A stretch of 64,000 bases of DNA from Tridacna crocea. Lineage: Eukaryota; Mollusca; Bivalvia; Cardiida; Cardiidae. A model generated the notes under the pieces. The model was given only the letters and a program-made list of their open reading frames with translations. It searched no databases and had not been told where the DNA came from. Both the position numbers and the translations under genes were made by a program. Within the stretch, counting starts at the first letter, position 1; every line of letters starts with the position of its first letter. The stretch is from positions 27,191,462-27,255,461 of the forward strand of contig OX031062.1 of assembly GCA_943736015.1 (NCBI GenBank). The letters run 5' to 3'. This document shows, in pieces, positions 13,501-28,500 of the stretch.

Positions 13501-16500
13501 TGTAGTTCAGCACTGCATTTTCACCTTCATCAACATCTGTCACATTAAGTGAATGCACAACAGTGTTGACAGCTGAGTCTTCTGACACTGTAGTATCATA
13601 GGGGGCATTTGATACTATTGGAGCATTGTCATTGAAGTCAGACAGAACTATTGTATATGTTGTAGTGGCAGTGTTTTGTGACAGAGAGCCCTGGTCTGCA
13701 GCATATATCACTAATGTATGGCTGAAAATGAAAAAAGAACAGCTGTATCAGTAAGTTTATTTCATCACAGTAAAACAAAAACAAAAAAAGTTTAAGTGCT
13801 TGCAGCTTAAAGATTTTTTTTTTCTAACAATATTTCAAAACTGCTAAAGAACAGTATTTCTATTAAAAGACACATTAAAGTCATCCATGAAAAAGAAAGA
13901 TTTTGAAATGTGTAAAGGTTCAATACATTATCCCTTTGCCAAATGGCAAAATTTTGTACTTGTCCAAATTAAAAGTGTTTGCAGATAGATAAGGAGATGT
14001 TTCAATGATGGAATTGTATTAAAACGTAAGAAACATTGTGGGGAGAGGAGGAAATTCTGGTTACCACCATTTTCTCCTCTTCCCACAATGTTTTTAAAAG
14101 CCTGATCCCTCAGATCTTTAAAACTTTAGATTGTGTGGTAAAGATTAATACATACAAATGTACATATGAAAACAAAGCTCCTGAAAGAAAATTACAAAAA
14201 GCAGCTGTGCAAAGCATTGAAAATATGCCCATATTAGGATAGAAAATATGCTCAAAGAAGGGCACTTCATCTACATAATATTTCAAACAATAAACAGTAT
14301 TTTGAAATTTGAGGGCATATTACTAAAAATTGCCTTAACCTTTTATCAAACAATCTCAAATTGTCATGATCCTGTTTAAGCTTTTTAAACAGTGTTGGAA
14401 AAGGTGAAAATGCTTTTAAGTATGACTTGGTTTATACCAAGATACTTCCATCTGGCTTTTTGTAACTTAACTGCCATAGATGGGTAAACACTTTAACAGA
14501 GACAAAAAAATTTATACTGATCTAAATTCAAAGCATTTGCAGACAAAAATTTCACTTTTATTGAAATGATGTTGCCATATTACCCATGAACATTTTTAGT
14601 CTAGAAGTAAGACCCATTTTGTAAAACTTCAAGACTTCCCTTATCAGAATGTCTAAACAAAGCTGACAGTGTAGATCAAAGATCAAACTGAACATTCTGT
14701 ATAGTCTGATTTTGAAATGCAAATGCTGCAAAGCCAACTTTATTTGTGAAAAAGGCTTAACCCTTTACCAAATGACAAATTTATAGACTGGTTCAAATTG
14801 AAAGTATGTACAGACAACAAAATAGGTGTGACTGTAAAATCGAAATTTGATTTGGTAAGGGTAGAAAACATTGTGGGAAAAGTAGAAAATGCTGGTTACC
14901 AGCATTTTCTACTTTTCCCACAATGTTTTCAAAAGGCTTCTACGTCAGGGTCGTCAAAAATCGTCATTGTGTGGTAAAGGATTAATAGGTTAGATTCATG
15001 CATGTTTTAAAAATTTAGGAGAATGTCATATAAAGCTCAGTGTGATTACTGTCGAAAGCAGACAAAAAACATACTGTTTCAAGCTGCAGATGATACAAGT
15101 TGAAATCAGTAAGTTCTATGCATTGCTATGATGTAGTTTTAGGGATTGCTATGATGAAATCTCCAAAGAATTTGTCCATGCATATCTTGCAGCATCCACT
15201 TTGTACTACACTAAGGAACCAAAAATTCAAACAATCTAAACGAAGTATTTCAAAATCACTGATACTGCTATAACATCAACTGACAAACCCCTATTCTTTC
15301 ATTCCAATTATAAATCTCACTTATCTTCTCCGGAATTGTCCTGCGCAAAATTCCTACTTTGTCCACCGATTCCGGAATTGTACCAGACAATTCTAGAATT
15401 GCGCAAGGGAGATATATTGTATCGTGGTCAGATATGGCCTGTGCGCAAAGTAGGAATAGGTGTGGACAAAGTAAGAATTCAAAGCATAAAGCGAAGTGAA
15501 AATAGGCTGGATATGTTGCAAAGGTTTCAGATTCTGGTAAACATGATTCTCTTTTCGTTGTTTCTTACATCTTAAACTGATGCCTATACTTTACATAGAT
15601 TTTTTGATAACTCTATTATTCTATGAACTGGGTTTACTCGGTATCCATAGGACAGAGGTTTTCACGTTATACAATAAAGCGCATGGTATCTTATTTGTCA
15701 TATCCTGTCGGACAAAATTTATTGACTGATTAAATGGTGTCTAACGCCCTCCATAACATCATGTCAGTTATATCACGGCAGCCAGTGCACCTATCCATGC
15801 TTTTCTAGGGTATCTTTACCATTACACCGCACAATATTACCGGTAAGAAAATGATGAAAAATATAAAAAAAAAGAAAAACTAACTTTGTATGCTATTCCT
15901 ACTTAGCGCAGGGAAACAATAAATTCTCACTTTGTCCCGATTCCTACTTTGCACAGGGACAATTCCGGAATTGAACTGTGCCAGGTAAGAATTTTACTTT
16001 GTCTGATAAAGTGAGAATTCCTACTTTGCACAGGACAATTCCGGAATGTCCCAATTCCTACTTTGCGCAGAACATATATATACAATGATATACAGTCAAA
16101 ATGATAAATATGCATAATACAAACCTTGAAAGAGACTCTCTGTCCAACAATGCTGATGTTGTTAGAATACCAGTAGAACTCCCAATAGAAAAGAAGGCTG
16201 AGGCAACAGAAAAGGAAAAAATGATGACATTGTTGTTGTTCGCTGTTGAATCTGCATCAGTGGCTTGAACAGTGTCTATATTTGTATTTATAGGAATATT
16301 CTCTGGCACAGTGATAGCAAAGCTTGAAGACAGCAGAACAGGTGTATTATCATTCAGATCAATTACTGTAATTCTGACTAGACAGCTGGAGGACAATGTT
16401 GGAGTGCCGCCATCTTTAACTTCAATTTCAAGGTCGAACAAAGACACAGTCTCATAATCTATTGCAGCTATTGTAGATACATCCCCAGTTGTTGAATCAA

Positions 16501-19500
16501 TTCCAAAAGAACTACTTCCACTTCCTCCAACAATCGAATAAGTAATTTGTCCATTTAAGCCTGAATCGCTGTCTGTGGCAATGACCTGAACAACTGATGT
16601 TCCTGTACTAGAGTTTTCATCTATATTACCTGTAAATGTATTAGATGTGCATGTGGGTGTTTCATCATTGAAATCTGTTAAAGACACAGTTAGAGTTGTT
16701 GTTGCTGTTTGAGTGTTGACCTCTGAGTTCTCAGTATCCTCTACCTCTATCCTGAGCATGTAAGTTGTAGGAGCAGTGTCATAATCAAGCTGTGTTGCAA
16801 CTCGAACTGTTCCATCAAATTTATCTACAGTGAATTCTTCACTGTTAGCTGTGACACCAGCTCTCATGTAATATCTTAAAATAGCAAACATCCCAGTGTC
16901 AGAATCAGATGCAGCTGCTTGATAAATACTATTTCCAATGGTTTCTGATTCAGATATTGTTACTGTGTCACCAGATGTGGTGAAGGTTGGTGCATGGTCA
17001 TTGGTGGCAACTACCTGCACAATAACAGATGTAAATGCACTTAGTACAGGTGTTCCTTGATCTGCCACTTTTACGGTTAAAATATAAATGGACTGTGTAT
17101 TTGCATCAATATTTCCTATCAATTCAAGTGTATTCCCATTCATCTGGAACACATTTAAAGTGTTTCCGGCAGTTATAGAGTAATTAAGCCCAGCAGTTCC
17201 TGCATTTCCTTCATCATTATCTGTAGCTGTTATTTGTAAAACTGGAGTTAAGGTACCAGATACATGTTCATTCAAAGAAGCTGTATAGGAGGGTGGGTTT
17301 ATCTGTGGATAATTATCATTCACATCACTGATTGTAATTGTAAATGTATCTGTGACAGTTTTGGCATCTGTATCACCAGCAATCATATCCATGGCTGCCA
17401 CAGTCAGTGTGTATGACGGTGTCGTCTCTCTGTCCAAGTTGGCAGCTACAGTTAAAACACCAGTGGTAGGGTTTAAGGAAAAGTGTCCTGCAGAGTTACC
17501 ATTTGTGAGAGAATATCTGACTGTTCCATGAGTGGATCCAGTGTCACTGTCAGTTGCAGAAACTGTCAATACTATGTATCCATTAGCAACATTTTCATCT
17601 ATATCTGTGTCATACGGTTTGCCTTGAAATACAGGTGTGTGCTCATTTACTGGATCAACATAGATAGTCATGACTACAGTAGTGACTAGGGCAGGGGTTC
17701 CCTGATCGTCCACTGTCACTGTAAGAGTGTAACTAGTTGTCGTCTCATAATCAAGGGCGCCAATTCTTGATAAGATGCCAGTTCCAGTTCCAATTTGAAA
17801 TTTTCCTTCTGTATTTCCTGCTGTAATGGTATATAACAGTGAGGGAGAAGCAACAACATCCAGATCTGTGCAGGTTGGAGTAATCACATTAGCAATTGTT
17901 GTGTCCTCAAGCAGTGTTACAAAGTATTCAGCTGAGTCGCAAGACGGGTAATTATCATTGATATCTGTTATACTGATCACAATACTTGTACTAGCAGTCA
18001 GAGCCCCTGCACCAGTTTGGTCGGCAACTTCAATACCTAAAGTATAGGATGTGATCAAAGGGTCATCTCTATCAATAGTCTGTTGAACCTGGATTATCCC
18101 GGAAGAAGTCCCAATAGTAAACTTCCCATTTCCATTACCAGAAGTTATAGAAAATACAAACATTGTTCCTGTTGCATCAGCATCAGTAGCATTCACATCA
18201 TACACAATTGTACCAATACTCACATTTTCATCAATGCTGGCGGTGTAAGGGCCAGCAGGAGCAAATACAGGTGCCACATCATTGATGTTTGTAACAGTTA
18301 TCTGAACAGAAACATTAACATTGAATACTCCATCTGTCACTTGAACTGTCAAATCATGACTTGTGGCACTTTCATAATCTAAGGAAGATGCTGTTGTTAT
18401 TTCTCCAGAAGTTGCTGTTGCAAAGATAAACTCTGGTGAATTGGACAGAATAGAATAGGTTAGAGTATTTCCTACTGTGTCGATATCAGTACAAGCAACT
18501 GTGGCCACTGATGTAGATATTGTTGCATCCTCAGCCACTGTTCCTGTATATAAAGATGCCGTACATGTTGGTTCATTATCATTGATATCATTGATGGTGA
18601 CAGAAACTGTTGCTGTTCCTGTTCTAAATATTGCCTCTCTATCGGTAGCATGAACTATCAAAATATAGGGAGTGGTAGTTGTTGCTTCATAGTCAAGCTC
18701 ACCAACCAGGGTAATATCACCTGTAGTTCTGTCTAAGGCAAATTTTCCAGCTGTATTTCCACTTGCAATACTATACAAAACTGACCCTGAAACAAAAGTA
18801 AAAGATGTTTTAATCCTTTTCTAAACTAAACTGATAGACACATTCAAAACAACAATTTTTTTTTAAAATAACTTCTGTCTGTACTTAACCGTTTACCTGA
18901 CAATCCCATGTTTAAAAACCCAGTGAAAAGTATTTTAAAAACATTGTGGGACAATTTTTTTTCTCGTTGCAAACTTTTCTATCCCTTTTAAAATTTACAA
19001 AGTGCAATAACAAGTGGAAATAGAGTTATGTTTCTTGTGCACTGCACTTCTCCTGTATGTGGTCTATCTGTGTATGAAGTTTGAGGGCACTAGTTTTTAC
19101 TTTGAAAGTTATGCCCCAAACAAAAATCTTAAGATAAAAGTTACAAAGGGCAGTAATTCTAAAAAAAGTTAGGAATAGAGTTATGTTTTTTGTACACTAC
19201 ATTTCTCCTTCGTGTAGTCTATTTGTATGTAAAGTTTGATGTTACTATTTTTTATACTTGTGAAGTTATGCACCGGATAAAAACTAAAAGTTAAATTTGC
19301 AAGGGGCAACAACCCCCCCAAAATAGTTGGGACAGAGTGATGGTTCTTCAACACTGCACTGTTCCCTAATGTGGCTATGTGTATATGAAGTTTTCTCCTT
19401 AATGTAGCTATCTGTATATGAAGTTTAAAGTTAGAAGGATTTTATATTTGGAAGTTATGCCTTGGAAAAAAATAATAAGTTAAAATTTACAAAGGGCAAT

Positions 19501-22500
19501 AACTCTAAAAAAAAGTCTGATAATACTGGCTTTTTTACTTTGAAAGGTATGCCTTGTACAAAAATTTAAAGTTAGAATTTACAAAAGGCAATAACCCCAA
19601 ACATAGTTGAGTTATGGTTCTTGTACACTAAATCTAAAGGTAAATTTTATGTAGGACAATAACTTTAAAAAATATTGGAATAGAGTTATGGATATTGTAT
19701 ACTACATAAATTATCTGTTTTATGTGACTTATCTGTTTTATGAAGTTTGAAGTCAGTAGCTTTTTATACTTTGGAAGGTTTTTTGCTGGAAAAAATATTT
19801 GAAGTTAAAATATACAAAAGGCAAAAAAAACCCAAACAGTTGGGGTAGAGTATGACTCTTGTTCACTGTACTTCTACATTAAATTAGTGATCTGTGTGCA
19901 AATTTGAAGTAACTAGATTCTATATTTTCAAAGTTATGCCCAAAACAAAAACCCAGAGTTATAATTTACAAAGGGCAATAAATCTAAACAAGAGGGCCAT
20001 GATGGCCCTGTATCGCTCCACTGGCTAATAGGTAAAAAACAGTTCAAGCCAAATATTACATTATTTGGCCAACTGGTTTCAAACTTGAGCTCATACAATT
20101 TTTTTTTTTTAATAAAATCCTACGAGAAAGTTGTGACATCCCCCCCGGCAAACCCAATTTTTGACCGCAAAGCTATAATTGCTTGAATCCTGGTGGATGT
20201 CTATAAGATAAAGCCCCATACCAAATAATACAGGTCTAGAATGTGTAATTATAAACAAGATTTTCAAAGTTTTCTCAATAAAAGGCCCTGTAAAACATAA
20301 AACCCATGAGAAAGGGCTAAATTTAGTGGCCCTAGTCTTTATTATGGTTAGTAACAAGATGACTTAGAAAGTTTTCACCACAAAAGCCCTCGTAAAACTT
20401 GTCACTCCTGGACTGGGGACAAACTTGACCCTGGGGCTATAATTTTGGCCATCCTGGTAAAATAGATAAACCTACATGCAAAATTTGGTAGCCCTAGCCC
20501 TTATGGCTAAGTACAAGTAGATTTTAAGAAAATTCCCAATATGAGCCCATGTAAAACTTGTCACCCCCAGGGAGGGGCCAAATTTAATCCAAGGACTATA
20601 ATTTGGGCACTTTTGGTAGAAAACCACTTGATAAAGCTAGATGCAAAATTGTGTAGCCCTAGGCCTTATGGCATGGTACAAGAAGATTTTTAAAGTTTTC
20701 CCTAAATAAGCCCATATAAAACTTGTGACCCCTGGGCTATCATTTACGCACTTTTAGTAGAGGTCCACTAGATAAAGCAACATTCCACATTTGGTAGCCC
20801 TAGGCCCTATGGCTAGTTAGCAGAAGGATTTTTAAAGTTTTCCCCATATAAGCCCATATAAAACTTCTGTCCCTCAGGGCGGGGCCAATTTTGAGCCTAG
20901 GACTTGGTAGAAGTCCACTCGATATAATTACATGCCAAATTTGGTAGCCCTAGGCCTTATGGTTTCAGAGAAGAAGATTTTTAAAAATCTTCAAAATTTA
21001 TCACTTTTATTGCCATGGCAACCTGAGTTTTTGAAGGAATCAAATTCTTTCAAGTAATTCTGAAGAAGACCATGGCAGGATCATTTCTGTGAAGTTTCAT
21101 CAAAATTGGATGAATATTTTCAGAGAAGATGATGTTTGAAATAAAAGTTAATGCATGCACGGACGCACAGACACTGGGCCATGACATAAGCCTGCTGGCC
21201 TTCGGCCAGTGGAGCTAAAAATGTAGGAATAGTGTTATGGTTCTTGTAAACTGGACTTCTCCTAAATGTGGCCTATCTGTAACTGATGTCTGAAGTCACT
21301 AGCTTTTTTACTTTGGAAGTTTGCCCTGGAAAAAAATTCCACCTTAAAATTTACAAAGGGCAATAGCCAAAAATAAATGGGATAGAGTTATATGTTTTTG
21401 AAGTTTCCACCTTAAACACTTCCTAAGTTAAGCCCAGGACAGAAAAAGTTGAAGTTTTCAAAGAGGAATAACTCTATATAAAGTAGAAATAGACTTTTGG
21501 TTTTTCTACACTGCACTTTTCCTGAATTTGGCCAAACTGTATATGAAGTTTCAAAAATACTAGCTCTTTTACTTTGGAAGTTATTCCTTGGACAATATTA
21601 AGTTAAAATTTTCAAAGGGCAATAACTTCAAAAATAGTTCAGGTACAGTTAGGCTTTTTGTACATTACACTTCTTTATTATGTGATATATGTGTGTGTAA
21701 AGTTTGAAGTTACTGGTTCCTATACTTTCAAAGTTATGCCTTGGAATTTAAAATTTACAAAGGGCAAAAACTCTGAAAATACTGGGAATAGAGTTATATT
21801 TCTTGTACACTGCACATCTGCCTAACGCGACTTATCCAGTGATGCATCCAGAAACTTTAAAAAGTGTGGCACATACCCTCTCACTCTAACAAAAAGGGGA
21901 CACTCTAATCTAAAAATGGGGCAACTAATTTTTCTTTGAGAAAATGAAAGGAATAATTGGTTAGGTAAAATGAGTGCTACAAAAAATTTGCATTTTTTCT
22001 GACGCATCCTACAACTCATACAAACTGCAGAGTTTTCACTAGCTTTTTATTTCAAGCTGTAATTCTCGATAAGATTTTATACTAGAGTGTATGACAATAA
22101 TTATGGTTCCCAACTATGCAATCCATATGGATGATCTGCAGCAAAAAGTCTGTTAAATTGAGATATTTTTGTGCATTTTCTGCTTAAAATCGTTTAAAAA
22201 AGGCACCATGAAGTGACTCTGATTGGACAATGACAGACATTTAGTTGTGCCATGGGTTTCCATGTTTTTTTTTAACCAACCAATGTTTCATGCCTGTTAA
22301 TTTCTAGGTAAGTATTTCTTCATGACTTGACACAAATTTGTCAATGAGGGTAACAAGTAATTAAAATCAAAGTACTGATAGTACTGAAGGCCAGGAAATT
22401 GAGGATACGAAACAACACAAGAGGTCAATTTTAATTAATACAAACAGGTAGACGGACAGGGATACAAGCAGATTCCACTAAGCCCCCGGAATTCTTGGTT

Positions 22501-25500
22501 TTATCAGGAAATTTTGAACTGATACTAGAAAGCACCAGCCAGAAACTAATTAAGCCAGAGCTAGGTATGTGCCCACAGTTATGCGGTGCTTGATAATGGC
22601 TTAGAATACTTAGTAATTTGTCGTGCTTGTAAACAATCCCAAGTCAAAATTGAACCGAATTCAATCGGTGCTTTACCAACTTTGGTTATCTAAATTTTCT
22701 GAGACATGTGATGTCTTGTAGTCCTGGATGACGCTATTTTTTACATTTATGACGCAAGAACATATTTATTTTTATTGATTTGAATGAAAATACATGTAAG
22801 ATAGATATCAAGGTAAAATGTAATGAATAATAAAGATTGGAGTGATACGGCAGTTGGTCATGTTGTCTCTACCTTCCACAAGTCGACGAAATTTTGAACT
22901 AGTCATATTTGAAGGAAGTTGTAGATGAAAATCCAAAGTAGTACGTTCTTCGTGTATATTGAAAAGTAAGATTTTTGGGAAATTGGGAGGAATTGCTTAT
23001 TACAAGCCAATTCTCTTTTAGCCAAAATATTTTCTAAATAAAATACTGTGAAAAGGTTGGATTGTTTTGGGAAAATGATTAGGCTCGGTTTTCTTATTTT
23101 ACTTGCCTATTTTACGGACAAGTCACAGTGACTTGAGCTTCGATACTTATATCTACATAATATAAAAAGACGTTAATCCTAATTCATAATCGTTGTCCAA
23201 GGACAACTTGTGTCAAGCCCGCGAACACTTGACTCTCAAGCTTGACCTAGACCCTGGACCTGAATAAATGGAACTTCTACTCATGATGGAAAACAATGCA
23301 TTATGCTAATTTATATCGGAATCTATCCAAAAATGTAGGAGTTATGGTTCGGACGAAAAATTTGCCTTTAATGTGGCCTTGATCTTGAACCTACTTGAAC
23401 AGATGTTTCAAATGGCACATCTAAGCGTGATAGAGGTCAATTGTGCCAAATTATTTTGAAATCCATCCACAATTGTAGAAGTTATGGACCGGAAATATTT
23501 GATGCACACAAGCCCTAGTGAACACTAGAAATATGTGTGTCAGAGACACTGATGCCCCTGCTAAATGGTATCGGTCACAGGTATGTCAAATGACACTAGT
23601 AGAGACAGAGATAAAAAAAAATACATTAAATGACAAGCAAACGACTACAGAAAAAAAATATAAGCATTTATTTGGTTTCAAATCAAAGTCGATCAAAGAC
23701 ATTTTTAAGAATCACAGAGGTGTGATCTATTTGTGACAGGTGTAAAAGGTGTGAAATACATCCTATCAGTGTGAAATAGGCAGTATAAACAATGACAAAA
23801 CTACCAAATAACTCTTGGATAAAGGTAACTAATACACATAATGTATATACTAAAGACAACGAAATTTCAAAAATATTTTTATAGACAACTTGATTAACGA
23901 TATGGATGAAATTTGATGTTGGGGTCGATTTTTCTAAAATTTTATTTGGGGACGATTTCACCAAAGAAATGGTCTCCAGGGGACGATTTCTCCGGGGTGA
24001 TAAACATAACACGGGCCAAGCAGTTTGGGGACGATTTCTCCAGGGGCCGATTTCTCCAGCATTCCCCTGAAGTACCCTAGATTTAGTCGATATACATAAG
24101 AAAAAGTGATAAACATAACACGGGCCATTATTCTATATGTAGTTTGCTTTATTTACAATCCCATTTTAGCGGAGACGCGTTTTGTGACACACATGTTCAA
24201 ATGTCAACACAACGTTATAGACAATCTCCGAGCAGAGTTGTCGTTCGCTACTCTCACCACACATGAATGTGAATGATCCGGAGTGCAAGAGAGAACGTTA
24301 TAGATATTAACCGTATATAGCGCGTAAGAATACACAACTGCCGGATAAAGCTAAGTTCATTAGGTTATGCCTTTATTAGGTCAGTGTTAATGACAAAAAC
24401 GGGATAAAAAACACACCCTTGTCAGTTATTAAATACCATGGCGTTTTGCAGATGAGAGCTTTGAGGAAAGGAAAGCATTCACACCGTGTGATAAGCAATC
24501 TCTGTATACATATACTTGGGAAACTAGTTGTTTTGGTGGACTCAGCGATATAGAGTGGACACACCGTCCAACATTTTTGTCTGAATAGGCAGCTTACGAT
24601 CCCTATAGGCAAGGGAATCCCTTGAGAGGGATTCCCTGGCCTAAAAACTGTTATTATACACAAGATAAGTGTATAAAGGGCTTGTTGGTCCATGTAGTCT
24701 CAATTGAGGTCTCGCGTATTACTTGTGTCCGACTAAGGCCGACTTTTTTTTCTACTTTTGAATGAAAGCATAACTACATGTACTTTTCTAATAAACAGGT
24801 TATTTCCTTGTCTGAAAGTGTCTGATCATTTCCAATCATATTTTCTGTAACTATTGCACAGTGTCACAAAAAAATCGAACAGTGTTCTTTCTGTTGCCAT
24901 TTCCGTCAATGACTTGTGGAAATTGGTAACTAAAACTCCTACCCAATCAAATTTATGGGATTCTTAGCACCTTTCCAAATTAAGATGTCATCAAAAAATG
25001 TCACTGGTACTTGGGAAATCCAGTGTCCTATTTATGGGTAGGAGTTGTTTCCCTTACACTACCAAAGTCATACTTTTTGGCTGGAATTATTTTCGAGGTG
25101 GTGCTAGAATTTTTGGTACCGCGCAATGTGCATGCTTCTAATAATGCATTCATTACAGTAAAAATGTGGCATTTTTTGTGCACAGTTTTCAGATTTTGGG
25201 GGCACTCTTGGGCCAATGCTGCAATGCCCCACGCTAGATGCATCACTACTTATCTGCATATGAAATTTGAAGTCACTAGCTTCACTTTGGAAGTTATGCC
25301 CAAGACAAGCTTTCCATGACACTTGGACAGACAGACGGACCGGACCAACAAGGTGACTCCAGTATACTCCCTAAAACTTTGTTTGTGCTGGTATAATCAT
25401 GGTCTGGGGCCTATGATTAGCAACAGTTATGTTGAATAGCCTTGAAGAAACTGGGAAAAGTTTAATTCCTGAGTCTAAAAAACAAAACCAACAGTTAAAG

Positions 25501-28500
25501 GACATTAAGTGCCCTTTTTTCATAACATGGATTTGCATGGATAAAAAACCAAGGGCACAATCTGAAACTTTTAACAAGAGGGCCATTGGCCCTGGAATGC
25601 TCACCTTGGACTATAGTTTATGAGTGAAATTCAATTCTTTGAACAACTTTGGTAAAGCTTCACCCAAGGAACATCCCTGCAAAGTTTCATCAAGATTGGC
25701 CCAGTGGGTTAGAAGAAGATGTTTAAAGAAATTGTTGACGGACGACGGACATAGGGCGATCACAATAGCTCACCTTTAGCACTTCGTGCTAAGGTGAGCT
25801 AATAAACAATATAAATGTCAAGTTTCATTAAATTTTGATGAAAAAAGTAATATTAGAAAACAAGTTGTTTTTTATTTCAACAAGGCTAAGATTTTGCTAT
25901 CTAGAAATGGTTAAGAAGCATGCTACCTGAATGATGGGGGCTGTTTATGTTTCATCCAACAACATAATATTCTCTGCCAAGGAACCATATGGCAAAGAAG
26001 TAATATGTTAGCATTATGACCATGTATTTCATACAAAACTCGATTTAGATAAGATTGTTGAAAAAGTAAAGCAGATTGATTTAGTTCATTGTACAAATAT
26101 ACACATTCACTAGACTCTCCTGCCTTCAGCTGTTAAAGTATACATGAATGGCATGCAAAGATTTTTCTTAACTCTTTACCACACAATCCCAACTTTTAAC
26201 GACCCTGAGAACGAAGGCCCTTGAAAACATTGTGGGAAAAGGAGAAAATGCTGGTAATCAGCATTTTCTCCTTTTCCCACAATGTTTTCTGTCCTTTCTA
26301 AATCAAATTTCAATTTTTGATTCCCATTTATTTTGTCTTCTGCAAATGCTTTTAGTTTGGACTAGCCTAAAATTTTGTCATTTAGTAAAGGGTTAATACT
26401 ACAATGATCAAATAAATACTGTGTGCAACTATATTCTAATTATATTAAAAAAAATAGTTGTTGCTGTTGTTGTGGTGGTGGTGGTGGTGGTGGTGATGAT
26501 GTTATTACCTGCAAGATCTATGTCAGCATCAGTTGCTCCAACTTTTCCAATGGATGTATGAATAGCTGTACTCTCATCTATGTTTATGTTATAAACTGTC
26601 TGAGTAAAGACTGGGTCATTGTCATTCACATCTGAAAGCAAAAAACTTTTCTCGTCTTGTAGACTGAAAAGCCTTTATTGTTTATATCGTCACCTAACTC
26701 TACCTGTTACTGCACAAGGCTTTTAATTTTAAAAAATCTGCTTTCATCTACTTGTATGTTTATATTAAGCAGAATACAATATTTCAGCCTTAAGTTCAGG
26801 TTCACACATATGAGCTATGCTCATGCAAAAGGAGGCTAACGCATCTCTGTGATACATGATATTAGGAAAGTCATCATATAATTATTGATCCATAATAGCC
26901 ACTTTTTTAGACAACCAACTCAGTCATAAGGTAGAGTGGTCCTTTGGCATACAGAAAAATAAAATTGACCCATGGCGAAAAGCCCCGGCCCATGTCAGCC
27001 TGCATAGATTGTACATGCTAACCTGAGTTGATACTTTTTGCAGGTGCATCAAGACCCCTATTCACATAGCTCATATGTATTTGTGGTTGCAGCAGGTCAT
27101 TTTAATGAATATTGGCAGATTTGTTATCATAATGGCAGTCAAGATAGTTGTATAGACTTTTTTTCTTTGGTCAGTTTCCCTATCAATTTCTCATGTTCTC
27201 CTCTAGAGATTTTCTCTCTCCTTTAGAGATTTCCTCAGCCACAGATTCTATCTAGGATACATGCTTAGCTGGGTCTGAGCATTTGTTGTAGATCTATAAA
27301 GTTTTTTAGACAATACCATAATGTAATCAGAGCACAGAGTAATACTTCATCATTCATCTGCCACCCTTGGTAAGAAGTCATTATGCCTTCGACCTACACC
27401 TACCAGACAACATCAGAGGAATGAGCACCAGTGACACTATTCTTTAAAACATTCACCCATTAGAAAACATTACTGATAAGACTCTTGAACAACAGTAATA
27501 AACAGCCCTTTCCCAAACGACGAATTTTAGACTCTTCCAAACTGAAAGAGTTTGCAGACAACAATTTAAAATTTGACGAAAATGGTAAAAAACTCTTATA
27601 AAGGTAAGAAAACACTGTGGGAAAAGGAGAAATTGCTTGTTATGAGCAATTTCTCCTTTTTCCACAGTGTTTCCAAAAGACTTGTACTTCAGACAATTAA
27701 AAACCAGGACTTGTTTGGGAGAGGGTTAAGGAAAAGAGAGTAATTTGCTGTTAATCCTTTACTAAATCTTTCTGAACTTTAAAACCCCTCAGGAAGAAGC
27801 CTTTAGAAAAAGTTGTGAGAAAAAGAGACCCGCAGTTTTCTGGTCTATCAAAGACAAATTCCATCATTTGAGCCACAATTGTTGTCTGGAAATGTTTTTA
27901 ATGTTGAGGGGTCTAAATAGTTGTCATGTGGTAAAGAGCCAATACAAGCACAACATTTGGTCTATGGTTTCCTTTTTTTTTGTTACTTTTTCTGTTTTCA
28001 CACTGTGGTGAAAGATTCTGTTTAGTATAATCTTAAAGAAGAAGGCTTTTGATACCAGTTTTTGTTTTTAATTTTCCACTACCCTTTCTACTGTTTCAAA
28101 GACTAATTCCATATGTCTTCTGCAAGTTGATATAAGTTACCAGCAACTACAGTACTTTCAATACATAGGTATCTGAAATTTCGTTGTCTAACAAAGACTA
28201 AAGGTAGCTTGTATGATAATGGGCTAAATACTTTTACAACTGAAAATGTATGAATACAACCTGAGATTGATACAGTCATTGTTGTAGTGGTAGACAAGGC
28301 AGATGGAGTTGTTCCCATGTCAGAAACAAGAATGACCAACTGGTAGGAATCTGTGTTTTCCCGATCAAATGTCACAGTAGTGGTTATCTCCCCAGTGTTT
28401 GAGATGGAATATTCTCCACCTAGAACATACCATTATGAAGTATTTTCATTCACACAGGAATCATGACAAAAGGATAGAGCATTACATGTTTTAATTCTTT

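Noticed and set aside
24376-24693. 105-residue minus-strand ORF in intron 13
   Set aside because: No domain, no splice context and no relation to nearby exons.
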